Assembly (NCBI RefSeq): GCF_002902575.1
Contig: NZ_PPRD01000038.1
Span: 1-36,044 of the forward strand
DNA length: 36,044 bases
Direction of reading: 5' to 3'
From: Staphylococcus croceilyticus
GTDB taxonomy: Bacteria; Bacillota; Bacilli; Staphylococcales; Staphylococcaceae
A program made the translations under genes and the position numbers. This document shows positions 1-8,185 of the stretch, piece after piece. Under the pieces are notes generated by a model. That model was given only the letters and a program-made list of their open reading frames with translations. It searched no databases and was not told where the DNA came from. The first letter of the stretch is position 1. Each line of letters starts with the position of its first letter.

Positions 1-30
1 ATAGAGATATTTGCGCTCTTTTTATACAAA

Positions 31-75
31 AAATGCGGTTAATGAAACAATCAATTTGTTTCATCAACCGCATTT
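31..75 (-). terminator. Strong hairpin at the left edge
   Basis: Arms 31-50 and 56-75 are complementary over 20 positions. The single exception is A41/C65, which becomes a U.G wobble in the minus-strand transcript. The loop is five bases. A run of six T follows on the minus strand. It could be a second terminator behind the deoxyribonucleotidase gene, or could serve a gene beyond the window edge. Confidence 0.75.
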
Positions 76-98
76 CTCATAGAACCTAAAAAATGAAA

Positions 99-149
99 AG
101 CGATTAAGATAAATGACAATGTTACACATTGTTTCTTATCTTAATCGCT
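99..149 (-). terminator. Terminator of the deoxyribonucleotidase gene
   Basis: Perfect 14-bp stem (99-112 with 136-149) with a nested six-bp stem (116-121 with 127-132). On the minus strand it is followed by TTTTCATTTTTT. It starts only a few bases after the stop codon of the gene ending at 154. Confidence 0.85.
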
Positions 150-153
150 ATTC

Positions 154-690
154 TTATTCTTCCCCTAGGAAAAGTGCTTCAACATCTTTCCAACCATTTA
201 CACGTTTAAAACGGTCTTCATTAACATTATGAGAAGCAGTAAAGATAATTGGTTCACCTTCGAAGATTTGTAGTTGTCGAGGGTTATCATCTATTAAATA
301 ATCTGTTTTCACTACATTCTTACGACCACAGAATACAAACTGTTGCGGATCTAAGAATGGGAAGAATTCAAGTAACCACTCATACTTATCATGGAATGAA
401 GTTGGCACATCCATTGCAGCAGTCGCAATATAGACATCATACTTCTCTGTCAATTTCTCAACGACTTCTTGCGCATGTGGCATCACTTGTAAATTTCTAA
501 AGAAACCTGGTGCACGTAAAATATCACGTACTAAACCATCATGTTCAGGAATAACATGTTTCAATTTCTGTCCATTTAATGATTCCACAGTAATGCCTAA
601 CTCTGTTTCAACATTAACCGCTTCAATAATCGCGCCTAATGTATCAGCTAATACTTCATCCATATCAATTGCTATAGATTTCCTAGACAT
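154..690 (-). CDS. 5'(3')-deoxyribonucleotidase (HAD superfamily)
   Basis: A 178-residue cytosolic phosphatase of the NT5C type, expected to remove the phosphate from deoxyribonucleoside monophosphates and so limit the dNTP pool. The HAD motif I is DMDEVLAD, with the nucleophile Asp9 and the acid/base Asp11. A late acidic motif IDDNPRQ near residue 134 fits HAD motif IV. The length is normal for the family. The ATG at 690 is preceded by GGGAGAG at good spacing. It is a single-gene unit with its own extended -10 promoter and terminator. The family call is secure. The physiological substrate cannot be read from sequence. Confidence 0.88.
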   Translation of the reverse strand: MSRKSIAIDMDEVLADTLGAIIEAVNVETELGITVESLNGQKLKHVIPEHDGLVRDILRAPGFFRNLQVMPHAQEVVEKLTEKYDVYIATAAMDVPTSFHDKYEWLLEFFPFLDPQQFVFCGRKNVVKTDYLIDDNPRQLQIFEGEPIIFTASHNVNEDRFKRVNGWKDVEALFLGEE

Positions 691-727
691 GTAATCTCTC
701 CCTTAATCATTACCTATATACCGTTAA

Positions 728-736
728 AGTATAGCA
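728..736 (-). promoter_or_regulatory. Extended -10 promoter of the deoxyribonucleotidase gene
   Basis: The minus strand reads TGCTATACT, a TGn extended -10 with TATACT at 733-728. It lies about 40 bases upstream of the ATG. No good -35 box is visible. Confidence 0.45.
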
Positions 737-769
737 AAAAATTTAAGGACAGAACAGAATTCAAAATTT

Positions 770-793
770 GAGCACTTGCGAGAAACTGTACTC
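770..793 (-). terminator. Weak terminator-like hairpin after hisC
   Basis: The minus strand reads GAGTAC, a 12-base loop and GTGCTC (six pairs, one wobble), followed by AAATTTT. It lies 23 bases past the hisC stop. The stem is short and the T-run poor. Confidence 0.35.
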
Positions 794-815
794 TACACAA
801 GATGAGCAAAATCTT

Positions 816-1871
816 TTAATACTCAAAGTGCTTCAATACTTCAATCATTTGATCGTTTTGTTCAGGGAAACCTATCGTAATACGTACGCCAGTTGGGAAC
901 GGACGCGTAATACATCCAACTTGCAACAATGCTTCATACAATGCTTGAGGTTTATCCGTTTTAACAAAGACAAAGTTAGTTTGACTTGGTAAGAAATGTT
1001 CACTTTGTGGTATCTCATAGAATTTTTGGCGTTCTACCGCATTTTTAGCCGTCACTTCTTTTAAATATGCTTGATCCTCTAATGCTGCAATCGCTGCATA
1101 TTCCGATAGGCGTGTCACATTAAATGGTGGACGAATAATGTTCCATTTTTCAATAGCTTCATTAGTCGCTACTACATATCCTACACGTAATCCCGCTAAT
1201 CCATAAGCCTTTGAAAATGTTCTAAGTAAAAATGCATTATCAAAACGTTCTTGTAACTTCAATGTGTCAGGATAATCTTCTGCCGTCACAAATTCAAAAT
1301 AAGCTTCATCAATTAATACAGGCACGTGACTAGGCACACGTTCCAAGAAATGTTCTAACTCCTCATGATTGAAATACGTACCCGTAGGATTGTTAGGGTT
1401 ACATACCCACACTAATGCTGTGTCATCATCGACTTCTTTAAGAATGCCTTCTAAATCAAAGCCGCCATTCTTTAACGGCACTTGTACTACTTCAGCAGAC
1501 TCAACAATCGCATTGTGGTAGTATTGTCCAAATGTTCCTTCGCTCGTCACGATTTTATCTCCTGGCGTTAGAACTGCACGTGAAATCATTAATATCACTT
1601 CATCTAGCCCAGCGCCAAATAGAATTCTTGAAGCATCTACATTTAAGTGCGCACTAATCGCTTTTCGCAACGCTGGCGAGCCTGTTTCCGGATAATAGTA
1701 TAATTCATCTAACTTTGCTTGAATGGCTTCTTTAACTTTAGGTGATGGCCCATATAAGTTTTCATTAGAGGCCAATTTATAAAGATCACCTTCAATCCCA
1801 TGTTTTTCTTTAAGCGCTTGCGGTGACAAGCCCGGTTGATATGCTGATAGTTGATTCAATTGTTGTTTCAT
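816..1871 (-). CDS. hisC: Histidinol-phosphate aminotransferase
   Basis: A PLP-dependent class I/II aminotransferase of 351 residues that exchanges imidazole-acetol phosphate and L-histidinol phosphate in histidine synthesis. HisC-type enzymes often also transaminate aromatic amino acids. The Schiff-base lysine is Lys221 in [15 protein letters not shown]. The CNPNNPTG and DEAYFEF cofactor-binding motifs are near residues 157 and 188. I start at 1871 rather than the in-frame codon at 1904, because AAAGGAG stands nine bases before the ATG and the protein then opens [14 protein letters not shown] like other staphylococcal HisC proteins. No other his genes are nearby, so this is an orphan copy. 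Its true role could be aromatic amino acid transamination. Confidence 0.88.
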   Translation of the reverse strand: MKQQLNQLSAYQPGLSPQALKEKHGIEGDLYKLASNENLYGPSPKVKEAIQAKLDELYYYPETGSPALRKAISAHLNVDASRILFGAGLDEVILMISRAVLTPGDKIVTSEGTFGQYYHNAIVESAEVVQVPLKNGGFDLEGILKEVDDDTALVWVCNPNNPTGTYFNHEELEHFLERVPSHVPVLIDEAYFEFVTAEDYPDTLKLQERFDNAFLLRTFSKAYGLAGLRVGYVVATNEAIEKWNIIRPPFNVTRLSEYAAIAALEDQAYLKEVTAKNAVERQKFYEIPQSEHFLPSQTNFVFVKTDKPQALYEALLQVGCITRPFPTGVRITIGFPEQNDQMIEVLKHFEY

Positions 1872-1912
1872 GTACAACCACTCCTTTGTCTTAAATATAA
1901 ACATTTATTTAA

Positions 1913-1941
1913 ATTATACACCATTTAATTCAACCTGTAGA
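1913..1941 (-). promoter_or_regulatory. Promoter of hisC
   Basis: The minus strand has TCTACA (1941-1936), a 17-base spacer and a perfect TATAAT (1918-1913), about 40 bases upstream of the hisC start. Confidence 0.5.
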
Positions 1942-2064
1942 CAAGGGTTTTCTGACAGTCTTCATGGTTCAATTTACCTTATCACTAAACTTATATTTCT
2001 TTTTTGAAAATGGAGGCCCAACACTTTATAATCCTTTTCAAAAATTAAAAATAATAAAACTACA

Positions 2065-3579
2065 TTATTGTACGTCACCCATGGCTTTCTTGACCATTGG
2101 TGAAATGACAATCAAAATAACACCGATAATTAATGTAAATAATCCAGAATATAAGAAGAATTCTTTCTCACTAATCATCTTAAATAATACGACGATTTGG
2201 CTATTAAGACTTTGGGCTGTCGCATTACTTAACATCCATAATGCCATCATTTGCGCTGAAAATTTCGCAGGTGCTAATTTCGAAGTCACAGATAAACCTA
2301 CTGGAGAAATACAAAGTTCTCCAACAGAAATTAAGAAGAAACTTAACGCAAGCCAAATTGGATGTATTAAATGCGCATGACTACTTAGTGGAATAATCAT
2401 TACTAAATATGAAATACCCGCAAAGATAGCGCCGGCTGCGAATTTATATACTGTACTTGGATTGCGTTCACCTAACTTCGTCCATATATTCGCAAATACA
2501 GGTGCTAAAATGATAATAAAAATTGGGTTAATAGATTGGAACCATGCTGCCGGAATATGAAAATCAATTAAACCATGTGTTAACTTACCTAAACTTAATT
2601 CTGTTTTTTGGTCAGCAAAATTAGCTAAAATCGTTGAACCTTGTTCTTGAATCATCCAAAAAGCAACAGAAGTAATAAATAATGGTATGTAACTATAAAT
2701 TCTTGAACGTTCTTCTTTACGCGTTTTATTACTTGATAACATATAAACAAAAATACCAATCGGTAATAAAACACCGATTAATGTAACGATAATACTGAAA
2801 CTAGATAAACTTAAATGTCCTATTAATTGCAAGATAAGTAATACGATAGCGAATGCTACGACTGAAATTGCAGTAATAATAGATAACCTTTTAATTTCTT
2901 CCTTACGCAATGGGTTCGGTACACTGACCCCTGCCAGGCCTAAATTCTTTTTGTTTGTAATTAAATAAATAACCAGACCAATGAACATTCCGATTGCAGC
3001 TACTGCAAAGCCGAAGTGAAAACCAAATCGAGTTTGTAAGTAGCCTGTCGCAAATGGTGATAAAAAACTACCAAGGTTGATACCCATATAGAATATAGTG
3101 AACGCTGCATCTAAGCGTTTATCATTATGATCATATAACTCTCCCACTGTTGTAGAAATGTTTGGCTTTAACAAACCCGTACCGATAATCAACAGTAACA
3201 AAGCAATCATAACAACCGTTAAATTACCCGGTATCGTTAATAAAATATGGCCAAACATGATTAATATGCCACCGTAGAATAGCGCATGTCTTGTACCAAT
3301 AATTCTATCGGCTATCCATCCCCCAATAGTTCCTGACATATAAATCAATGCCCCATAAAGAGAGACAATTTGTAAGGCTGTACCTTGTGGTAAGCCAAAG
3401 CCACCTTTACTTACAGAATAATATAAATAATAAGCTAAAATGGCTTTCATGCCATAATAACTAAAGCGCTCCCAAAATTCTGTAAAGAAAAGCGTACTAA
3501 GCCCTTTCGGATGCCAAAAAAATCCTTTTTGAGGCACACTATTAACAATTTCTTGTCTTGAATAGTTTTTTGTATTCAA
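2065..3579 (-). CDS. dtpT: Proton-coupled di/tripeptide transporter (POT/PTR family)
   Basis: A 504-residue polytopic membrane protein that imports di- and tripeptides with protons. The N-terminal signature FTEFWERFSYYGMKAIL contains the ExxERFxYYG motif, which couples proton and peptide binding in POT transporters. A second family signature, FYMGINLGSFLSP, lies near residue 165. At least twelve hydrophobic helices can be seen. The start codon is TTG at 3579, chosen because a strong GGGGTGGGG Shine-Dalgarno lies just upstream. It stands alone: the flanking gaps are about 190 bp on the hisC side and 170 bp on the opu side. I see no G+C-rich terminator behind it. There is only an AT-rich nine-bp inverted repeat (2002-2010 with 2035-2043). 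Confidence 0.9.
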   Translation of the reverse strand: MNTKNYSRQEIVNSVPQKGFFWHPKGLSTLFFTEFWERFSYYGMKAILAYYLYYSVSKGGFGLPQGTALQIVSLYGALIYMSGTIGGWIADRIIGTRHALFYGGILIMFGHILLTIPGNLTVVMIALLLLIIGTGLLKPNISTTVGELYDHNDKRLDAAFTIFYMGINLGSFLSPFATGYLQTRFGFHFGFAVAAIGMFIGLVIYLITNKKNLGLAGVSVPNPLRKEEIKRLSIITAISVVAFAIVLLILQLIGHLSLSSFSIIVTLIGVLLPIGIFVYMLSSNKTRKEERSRIYSYIPLFITSVAFWMIQEQGSTILANFADQKTELSLGKLTHGLIDFHIPAAWFQSINPIFIIILAPVFANIWTKLGERNPSTVYKFAAGAIFAGISYLVMIIPLSSHAHLIHPIWLALSFFLISVGELCISPVGLSVTSKLAPAKFSAQMMALWMLSNATAQSLNSQIVVLFKMISEKEFFLYSGLFTLIIGVILIVISPMVKKAMGDVQ

Positions 3580-3628
3580 TTTTCCCCACCCCTTATAAAT
3601 ACATATATATTTTTGTATTTAAACTCTA

Positions 3629-3669
3629 GTGTAAAGAACTTAATCTAAGATTACAATTCAAGTTACACT
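3629..3669. promoter_or_regulatory. Imperfect inverted repeat upstream of dtpT
   Basis: AGTGT (3629-3633) pairs with ACACT (3665-3669), and AACTT (3637-3641) with AAGTT (3660-3664). It lies 50-90 bases upstream of the dtpT start, where an operator or leader hairpin could sit. It does not match a CodY box. Confidence 0.25.
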
Positions 3670-3686
3670 TTTCTAGATATTAAAAA

Positions 3687-3738
3687 AGGAATGAAACAAT
3701 AAAATCAGTCGTTAAAAACCAATTATTGTTTCATTCCT
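3687..3738 (-). terminator. Terminator of the opu-type operon
   Basis: Perfect 16-bp stem (3687-3702 with 3723-3738), followed on the minus strand by six T. It lies 10 bases past the stop codon at 3749. Confidence 0.9.
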
Positions 3739-3748
3739 CAATTATCTA

Positions 3749-5263
3749 TTATTTAACTAAACCTTCTTTTTGTAAGTATTGCTTCGCTACTTTATAAGGG
3801 TCTTCGTTCTTCACAGTCACCTTATAATTCATTTCTTGCATTTCTTCATCTGAAATTTTACCAGCTAATTTATTTAATGGCTTTTTAATTTCTGGATGAT
3901 CTTTCAAGAATTTTTCTTTGAATAATGGTGCTCCTTGATACGGTGGGAAGACGTGTTTATCGTCTTTTAACACAACCATATGATATTGTTTTAACTCAGC
4001 ATCTGTTGAATAAGCATCAATTAAGTTAATATCGCCTTTTTCAACGGCTGTGTAGCGCAATTTAGGTTCCATCTTTTTAATATTAGATAAGTTTAAGTCA
4101 TATGCTTTTGCCACGGCTTTATAACCATCAGGACGATCATTAAATTCCATCGTAAAGCCTGGTTTCAGTTGACCTTCAACTTTCTGTAAATCACCGATTG
4201 TCTTAATATTATGCTTCTCAGCGAAATCTTTTTTCACTGCTAAAGCATACGTATTATTATATTTCATCGGTTTCAACATAGTTATATCATATTTTTTCTC
4301 AAGACTTTGTTTCGCTTGAGTGTAAACTGCATTCTCTTTTTTAGATTTAAGGTCCTCTTTAGTTAATTCACCTAGCACAGTTCCGGTAAATTCTAAATAA
4401 CCGTCAATATCGTCTGATTTCAACGCATTGAATAAGAATGACGTTTTACCCATGCCATCTTTCACATCGACAGTATCGTCAGTTTCATCTTCAATCAGTA
4501 TTTTATACATATTTGTAATAATTGACGGTTCAGATCCTAATTTACCTGCCAGTGTAATATTATCGCCCTTTTTCCCGAAAAGTGGTACGACAATAGCTAG
4601 CAAGATAATTAATACGATAATACCAATCGTAATCAGCAATTTCTTATATGACAATTTCTCCATAAAGCGAAGAACTAAATCAAAGATAATCGCAAGTAAG
4701 GCTGCAGGAATGGCACCGATTAAAATAAGTGAAGTATTATTTCGGTCGATACCTAATAAAATTAAATCCCCTAGACCACCAGCACCGATTAGCGCAGCAA
4801 GTGTCGCAGTACCGATGATTAATACCATTGCTGTGCGAATTCCGGCCATAATCACAGGCATAGCGATAGGTAATTCTACTTTAGTTAAACGACGCATTGG
4901 TTTCATGCCAATCCCTTTAGCCGCTTCTATAAGTGATGGGTCTACTTCTTGGATACCAGTATATGTATTTCTCAAAATAGGTAATAACGCATAGACAACT
5001 AATGCAATAATAGCAGGGACTCTCCCAATCCCAAAGATAGGTATCATTAAACCTAATAATGCTAAGGATGGAATCGTCTGTAACACCGCAGCGATATTCA
5101 TGACAATTTCTGATAAACGCTTCGTCTTCGTTAGGGCAATACCAAGCGGTACCGCAATAAGGATAGCTATAAATAGCGCAATAAATGAAATTTGAATATG
5201 TTCAATAATTGTTCTAAGCAACTCGCCTTTGCGATCGCTTAGCGTCGTGAATAATTCATTCAT
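3749..5263 (-). CDS. Compatible-solute ABC transporter, permease fused to substrate-binding protein
   Basis: A 504-residue fusion. Residues 1-205 are a BPD-type permease with the EAA loop LIEAAKGIGMKPMRRL (111-126), which docks on the ATPase. A further hydrophobic segment (about 208-230) leads into an OpuAC/ProX-like binding domain (about 235-504) that lies outside the cell and is tethered to the membrane. The family imports glycine betaine, carnitine, choline or related osmoprotectants. The ligand is not resolved here. The start overlaps the ATPase stop by ATGA (5260-5263), and AAGGAGG precedes it, so translation is probably coupled. The fused layout replaces separate permease and binding-protein genes of a four-gene OpuC system. 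No second permease gene is present. Confidence 0.88.
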   Translation of the reverse strand: MNELFTTLSDRKGELLRTIIEHIQISFIALFIAILIAVPLGIALTKTKRLSEIVMNIAAVLQTIPSLALLGLMIPIFGIGRVPAIIALVVYALLPILRNTYTGIQEVDPSLIEAAKGIGMKPMRRLTKVELPIAMPVIMAGIRTAMVLIIGTATLAALIGAGGLGDLILLGIDRNNTSLILIGAIPAALLAIIFDLVLRFMEKLSYKKLLITIGIIVLIILLAIVVPLFGKKGDNITLAGKLGSEPSIITNMYKILIEDETDDTVDVKDGMGKTSFLFNALKSDDIDGYLEFTGTVLGELTKEDLKSKKENAVYTQAKQSLEKKYDITMLKPMKYNNTYALAVKKDFAEKHNIKTIGDLQKVEGQLKPGFTMEFNDRPDGYKAVAKAYDLNLSNIKKMEPKLRYTAVEKGDINLIDAYSTDAELKQYHMVVLKDDKHVFPPYQGAPLFKEKFLKDHPEIKKPLNKLAGKISDEEMQEMNYKVTVKNEDPYKVAKQYLQKEGLVK

Positions 5264-6222
5264 GCTTTAACCTCCTTGTCAGTTTCAGATAAATATTTAA
5301 AGATATCTTCACGTTTTAACAATGACTGAGTTGAGGTATCAGCATCTTTAACGATGACTGCTTCATGTTGAGCTAATGTTGAATAAATATCACGTAATTT
5401 TACGTTACTATGAACGATTGGATAGTCTTGTTGTACGCCGGATTCAGTTAATGGCGCAGTCATATTTAAATCTTTTAATGTCAATTCATCTTTATCTTGA
5501 TGCAAGTGATGACCCATAAATTCTTCAACAAATTGATTTTTAGGGTTTGCGCGGAAACCTTCAGGCGTATCAATTTGTTCAACGTGACCATTATTTAATA
5601 AGCAAATACGGTCGCCTAATTTCATTGCTTCTTCAATATCATGTGTGACAAAGACAATCGTTTTCTTAATTTGTGTTTGTAATTTAATTAAGTCATCTTG
5701 TAATTTCTCGCGACTAATAGGGTCTAATGCACTAAATGGTTCATCCATTAAAATAACAGGCGGATCTGCCGCTAATGCACGTATGACGCCAACCCTTTGA
5801 CGTTGACCACCTGAAAGTTCATCAGGTTTACGGTCACGATATTTTTCTGGTTCTAACCCTACCATGTTTAATAATTCATCAACACGTTGGTTAATGTCAC
5901 TTTCTTTCCATTTCTTCATTTGTGGTACTTGCGCAATATTTTCTTTTATTGTCATATGCGGGAATAAGGCAATTTGTTGCAACACATACCCTATGTCCCA
6001 ACGCATTTCATACACAGGATAGTCACTAATAGGTTTATCTTTTAAATAAATATAACCTTCACTTAATGGGATAAGTCGATTAATCATTTTTAATGTCGTC
6101 GTTTTACCACATCCTGAAGGTCCGATAAGTACAAAGAATTCCCCTTCATTTATTTTAAAGCTCACATTATCTACAGCAATATTCCCCCCGTAACGTTTGG
6201 TTACGTCTTTAAATTCAATCAT
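5260..6222 (-). CDS. Compatible-solute ABC transporter, ATP-binding protein (OpuCA/ProV-like)
   Basis: A 320-residue cytosolic ATPase that energises the fused permease encoded just downstream. Walker A is GPSGCGKT (34-41), the signature is LSGGQRQRVGV (from 136), Walker B is VILMDEP (156-162), and the H-loop is in FVTHD. The C-terminal 80 residues look like a degenerate CBS region, as in OpuCA proteins. There it responds to ionic strength or c-di-AMP, but here that is inference. An in-frame ATG at 6264 also has a GGGAA-like site. I prefer 6222 because GGTGA precedes it and the protein then opens MIEFKDVTKRYGG, as is usual in the family. Confidence 0.88.
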   Translation of the reverse strand: MIEFKDVTKRYGGNIAVDNVSFKINEGEFFVLIGPSGCGKTTTLKMINRLIPLSEGYIYLKDKPISDYPVYEMRWDIGYVLQQIALFPHMTIKENIAQVPQMKKWKESDINQRVDELLNMVGLEPEKYRDRKPDELSGGQRQRVGVIRALAADPPVILMDEPFSALDPISREKLQDDLIKLQTQIKKTIVFVTHDIEEAMKLGDRICLLNNGHVEQIDTPEGFRANPKNQFVEEFMGHHLHQDKDELTLKDLNMTAPLTESGVQQDYPIVHSNVKLRDIYSTLAQHEAVIVKDADTSTQSLLKREDIFKYLSETDKEVKA

Positions 6223-6276
6223 TTCGTCACCTTCATTTATACTGCCTAGACAGACTTTTTGCATTACTTATTCCCT

Positions 6277-6293
6277 ATTAAAACATGTTTAAT
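6277..6293. promoter_or_regulatory. Palindrome upstream of the opu-type operon
   Basis: ATTAAA-ACATG-TTTAAT is a near-perfect inverted repeat about 55-70 bases upstream of the ATPase start. It could be an operator for an osmotic regulator. No regulator can be assigned from sequence. Confidence 0.3.
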
Positions 6294-6347
6294 GCTAAAT
6301 TCATATTTTATTGTTTTTTTATTTTTCAAAAACTAACTCTATATATA

Positions 6348-6389
6348 AAAATAAGGTTTGGCATTTTACCAATGCTCAAACCTTATTTT
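6348..6389 (-). terminator. Terminator of recQ
   Basis: Thirteen-bp stem (6348-6360 with 6377-6389) continuing, after a one-base bulge, into five more pairs (6361-6365 with 6371-6375) and a TTACC loop. T-rich sequence follows on the minus strand. It starts immediately after the recQ stop. Confidence 0.85.
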
Positions 6390-6393
6390 ATAT

Positions 6394-8172
6394 TTAGATA
6401 CTTGTTTTATAAGATTGAATCGTTTCTAAGAACTTAGGGCAATAATGTTTTAGTTTATAACTACCTACCCCATCAATTGCAATCATTTCTTGCTTAGATT
6501 CTGGCTTACGTTTCGCAAATTCTTCTAACGTATAATCTGAAAAGATACTTACAGGTGCAATATCCAGTTTTTCGCTTAATTGACGTCGTACTTCAACTAA
6601 TTCTCCATATAGCGCTCGGTCTACACCTTCAACCGTATTAATATATACTTTTTCTTTCGTTTTTTTCTTAAATGGCGTTGTATAAACCTTTTTATCATTA
6701 TTAAGCAATTGTATGACACTTTCATCACACGTTAAAATTTCATCGTATTCATTTAAGAATCCTTTAAAACGTAGTTCATCAATTAAATGACTTAATTCAG
6801 ATGTTTTATAATCTTTCATTAAACCGTGCGTTGTTAGTTTATCGTAGTCATTATATTTGATGTAGTCCGTAATTTCTCCACGTAGTACTTGGATAATCAC
6901 GCTATAACTTTCTTGTTGGCGCATTCGTGCGACACAACTAATAATCATTTTAGCTTCTTGGGTCATGTCATATGTTTTATTTTGTTGAATACAACTACTA
7001 CATTGTCCACATTCTTCTAATTTCTCATTAGGTTCAAAATAGTGTACAATCGTAGCTTCTAAACATTTCTTCGTTTTAGTGTATTGAATCATTTTAGTGA
7101 GTTTTTCACCCATTTTATCTTTATAATCATCATCGGCTTGAGAAACCGTAATAAAGTATTCATGTAGCCCTTTATCACGTTCACTAAATAATAAAATACA
7201 TTCACTCTCTAAGCCATCTCGTCCTGCACGCCCCGCTTCTTGATAATATGATTCAAGGTCGCCTGGCATATTATAATGAATGACATATCTGACATTAGAT
7301 TTATCAATACCCATACCAAATGCGTTAGTCGCAACAACTACTTTCACACGGTCATATACGAAGTCATTTTGTGCTTCTTCTCGTTCTTTATTAGTTAGTC
7401 CTGCATGATAAATCGCTGAAGTCACTTTTATAGAATCTAGCGCTTCTTGTAATTCTTCTACTTGCTTACGTGTTGAACAATAAATAATGCCTGCTTGATC
7501 TTTATGTTTTTGTACATAATCAATTACAAACTTCTGGCGTTGATAAGTTGGGTTAACTTTGAAAATCAAATTACGACGTTTCGTACTTGTCTTCACTTCG
7601 TCATATTTACCAATATTAAGTTTCTCCATAATATCCTGTTGCACTTCTGCAGTAGCTGTCGCTGTTAAAGCGACAATCGTAAAGTTTTGAGGAAGAGTAA
7701 ACACTTTCTGGATTACACTTTGATAACTAGGACGAAAATCATGTCCCCATTTAGAAATACAGTGTGCTTCGTCAAAAGCAATTAAATGAATATTAATTTT
7801 ACTTAGTAAGTTTAAGAAATAACCATTATCGAAACGTTCAGGTGCAACATATAAAAATTGAATGTCTCCTGTCATTAACTCAGTTTCGATCTCTTTTTGT
7901 TGTTTTTTACTTAAACTACTGTTTAAATAGGCTGCTTTAATCCCCATCGCCTTTAATTGGTCCACTTGGTCTTTCATCAAAGAAATTAATGGACTAATAA
8001 CAATCGTAGTTCCCCCAAGCATTAAACCAGGTACTTGATAACAAATAGATTTACCTCCACCTGTAGGCAGTACGCCTAAGACATTATGGTGTTCCATTAT
8101 TTTAGTAATGATTTCTTTTTGTCCCGGTCTAAATGTTTCGTAACCAAAATAATGCGATAACGTTGCTTCCAT
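6394..8172 (-). CDS. recQ: ATP-dependent DNA helicase RecQ
   Basis: A 592-residue 3'-5' superfamily 2 helicase for recombination and fork repair. Walker A is in GVLPTGGGKS (33-42) and motif II is DEAH (134-137). The aromatic-rich loop after it reads CISKWGHDFRPSY. Motif VI is YQEAGRAGRDG. A RecQ-Ct zinc site is formed by the cysteines of CLEA and CGQCSSC. A C-terminal HRDC domain (about 510-592) ends the protein, so the full family architecture is present. It starts 13 bases after the stop of the upstream ABC-F ATPase gene, with AAGGGG overlapping the gap, so the two are very likely co-transcribed. Confidence 0.93.
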   Translation of the reverse strand: MEATLSHYFGYETFRPGQKEIITKIMEHHNVLGVLPTGGGKSICYQVPGLMLGGTTIVISPLISLMKDQVDQLKAMGIKAAYLNSSLSKKQQKEIETELMTGDIQFLYVAPERFDNGYFLNLLSKINIHLIAFDEAHCISKWGHDFRPSYQSVIQKVFTLPQNFTIVALTATATAEVQQDIMEKLNIGKYDEVKTSTKRRNLIFKVNPTYQRQKFVIDYVQKHKDQAGIIYCSTRKQVEELQEALDSIKVTSAIYHAGLTNKEREEAQNDFVYDRVKVVVATNAFGMGIDKSNVRYVIHYNMPGDLESYYQEAGRAGRDGLESECILLFSERDKGLHEYFITVSQADDDYKDKMGEKLTKMIQYTKTKKCLEATIVHYFEPNEKLEECGQCSSCIQQNKTYDMTQEAKMIISCVARMRQQESYSVIIQVLRGEITDYIKYNDYDKLTTHGLMKDYKTSELSHLIDELRFKGFLNEYDEILTCDESVIQLLNNDKKVYTTPFKKKTKEKVYINTVEGVDRALYGELVEVRRQLSEKLDIAPVSIFSDYTLEEFAKRKPESKQEMIAIDGVGSYKLKHYCPKFLETIQSYKTSI

Positions 8173-8185
8173 AAAAATTTTCCCC

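Noticed and set aside
1964-2380. 138-residue plus-strand open frame at the end of dtpT
   Set aside because: Mostly antisense to dtpT, with no ribosome site or family resemblance.
31-3738. Shared 11-base core (AATGAAACAAT) in the hairpins at 31-75 and 3687-3738 as a repeat family
   Set aside because: The likeness is limited to 11 AT-rich bases inside two otherwise different terminators and could be chance.
4428-4994. 188-residue plus-strand open frame
   Set aside because: It is antisense to the fused opu permease, has no ribosome site, and its odd Ile/Ser/Pro composition is typical of a shadow frame.
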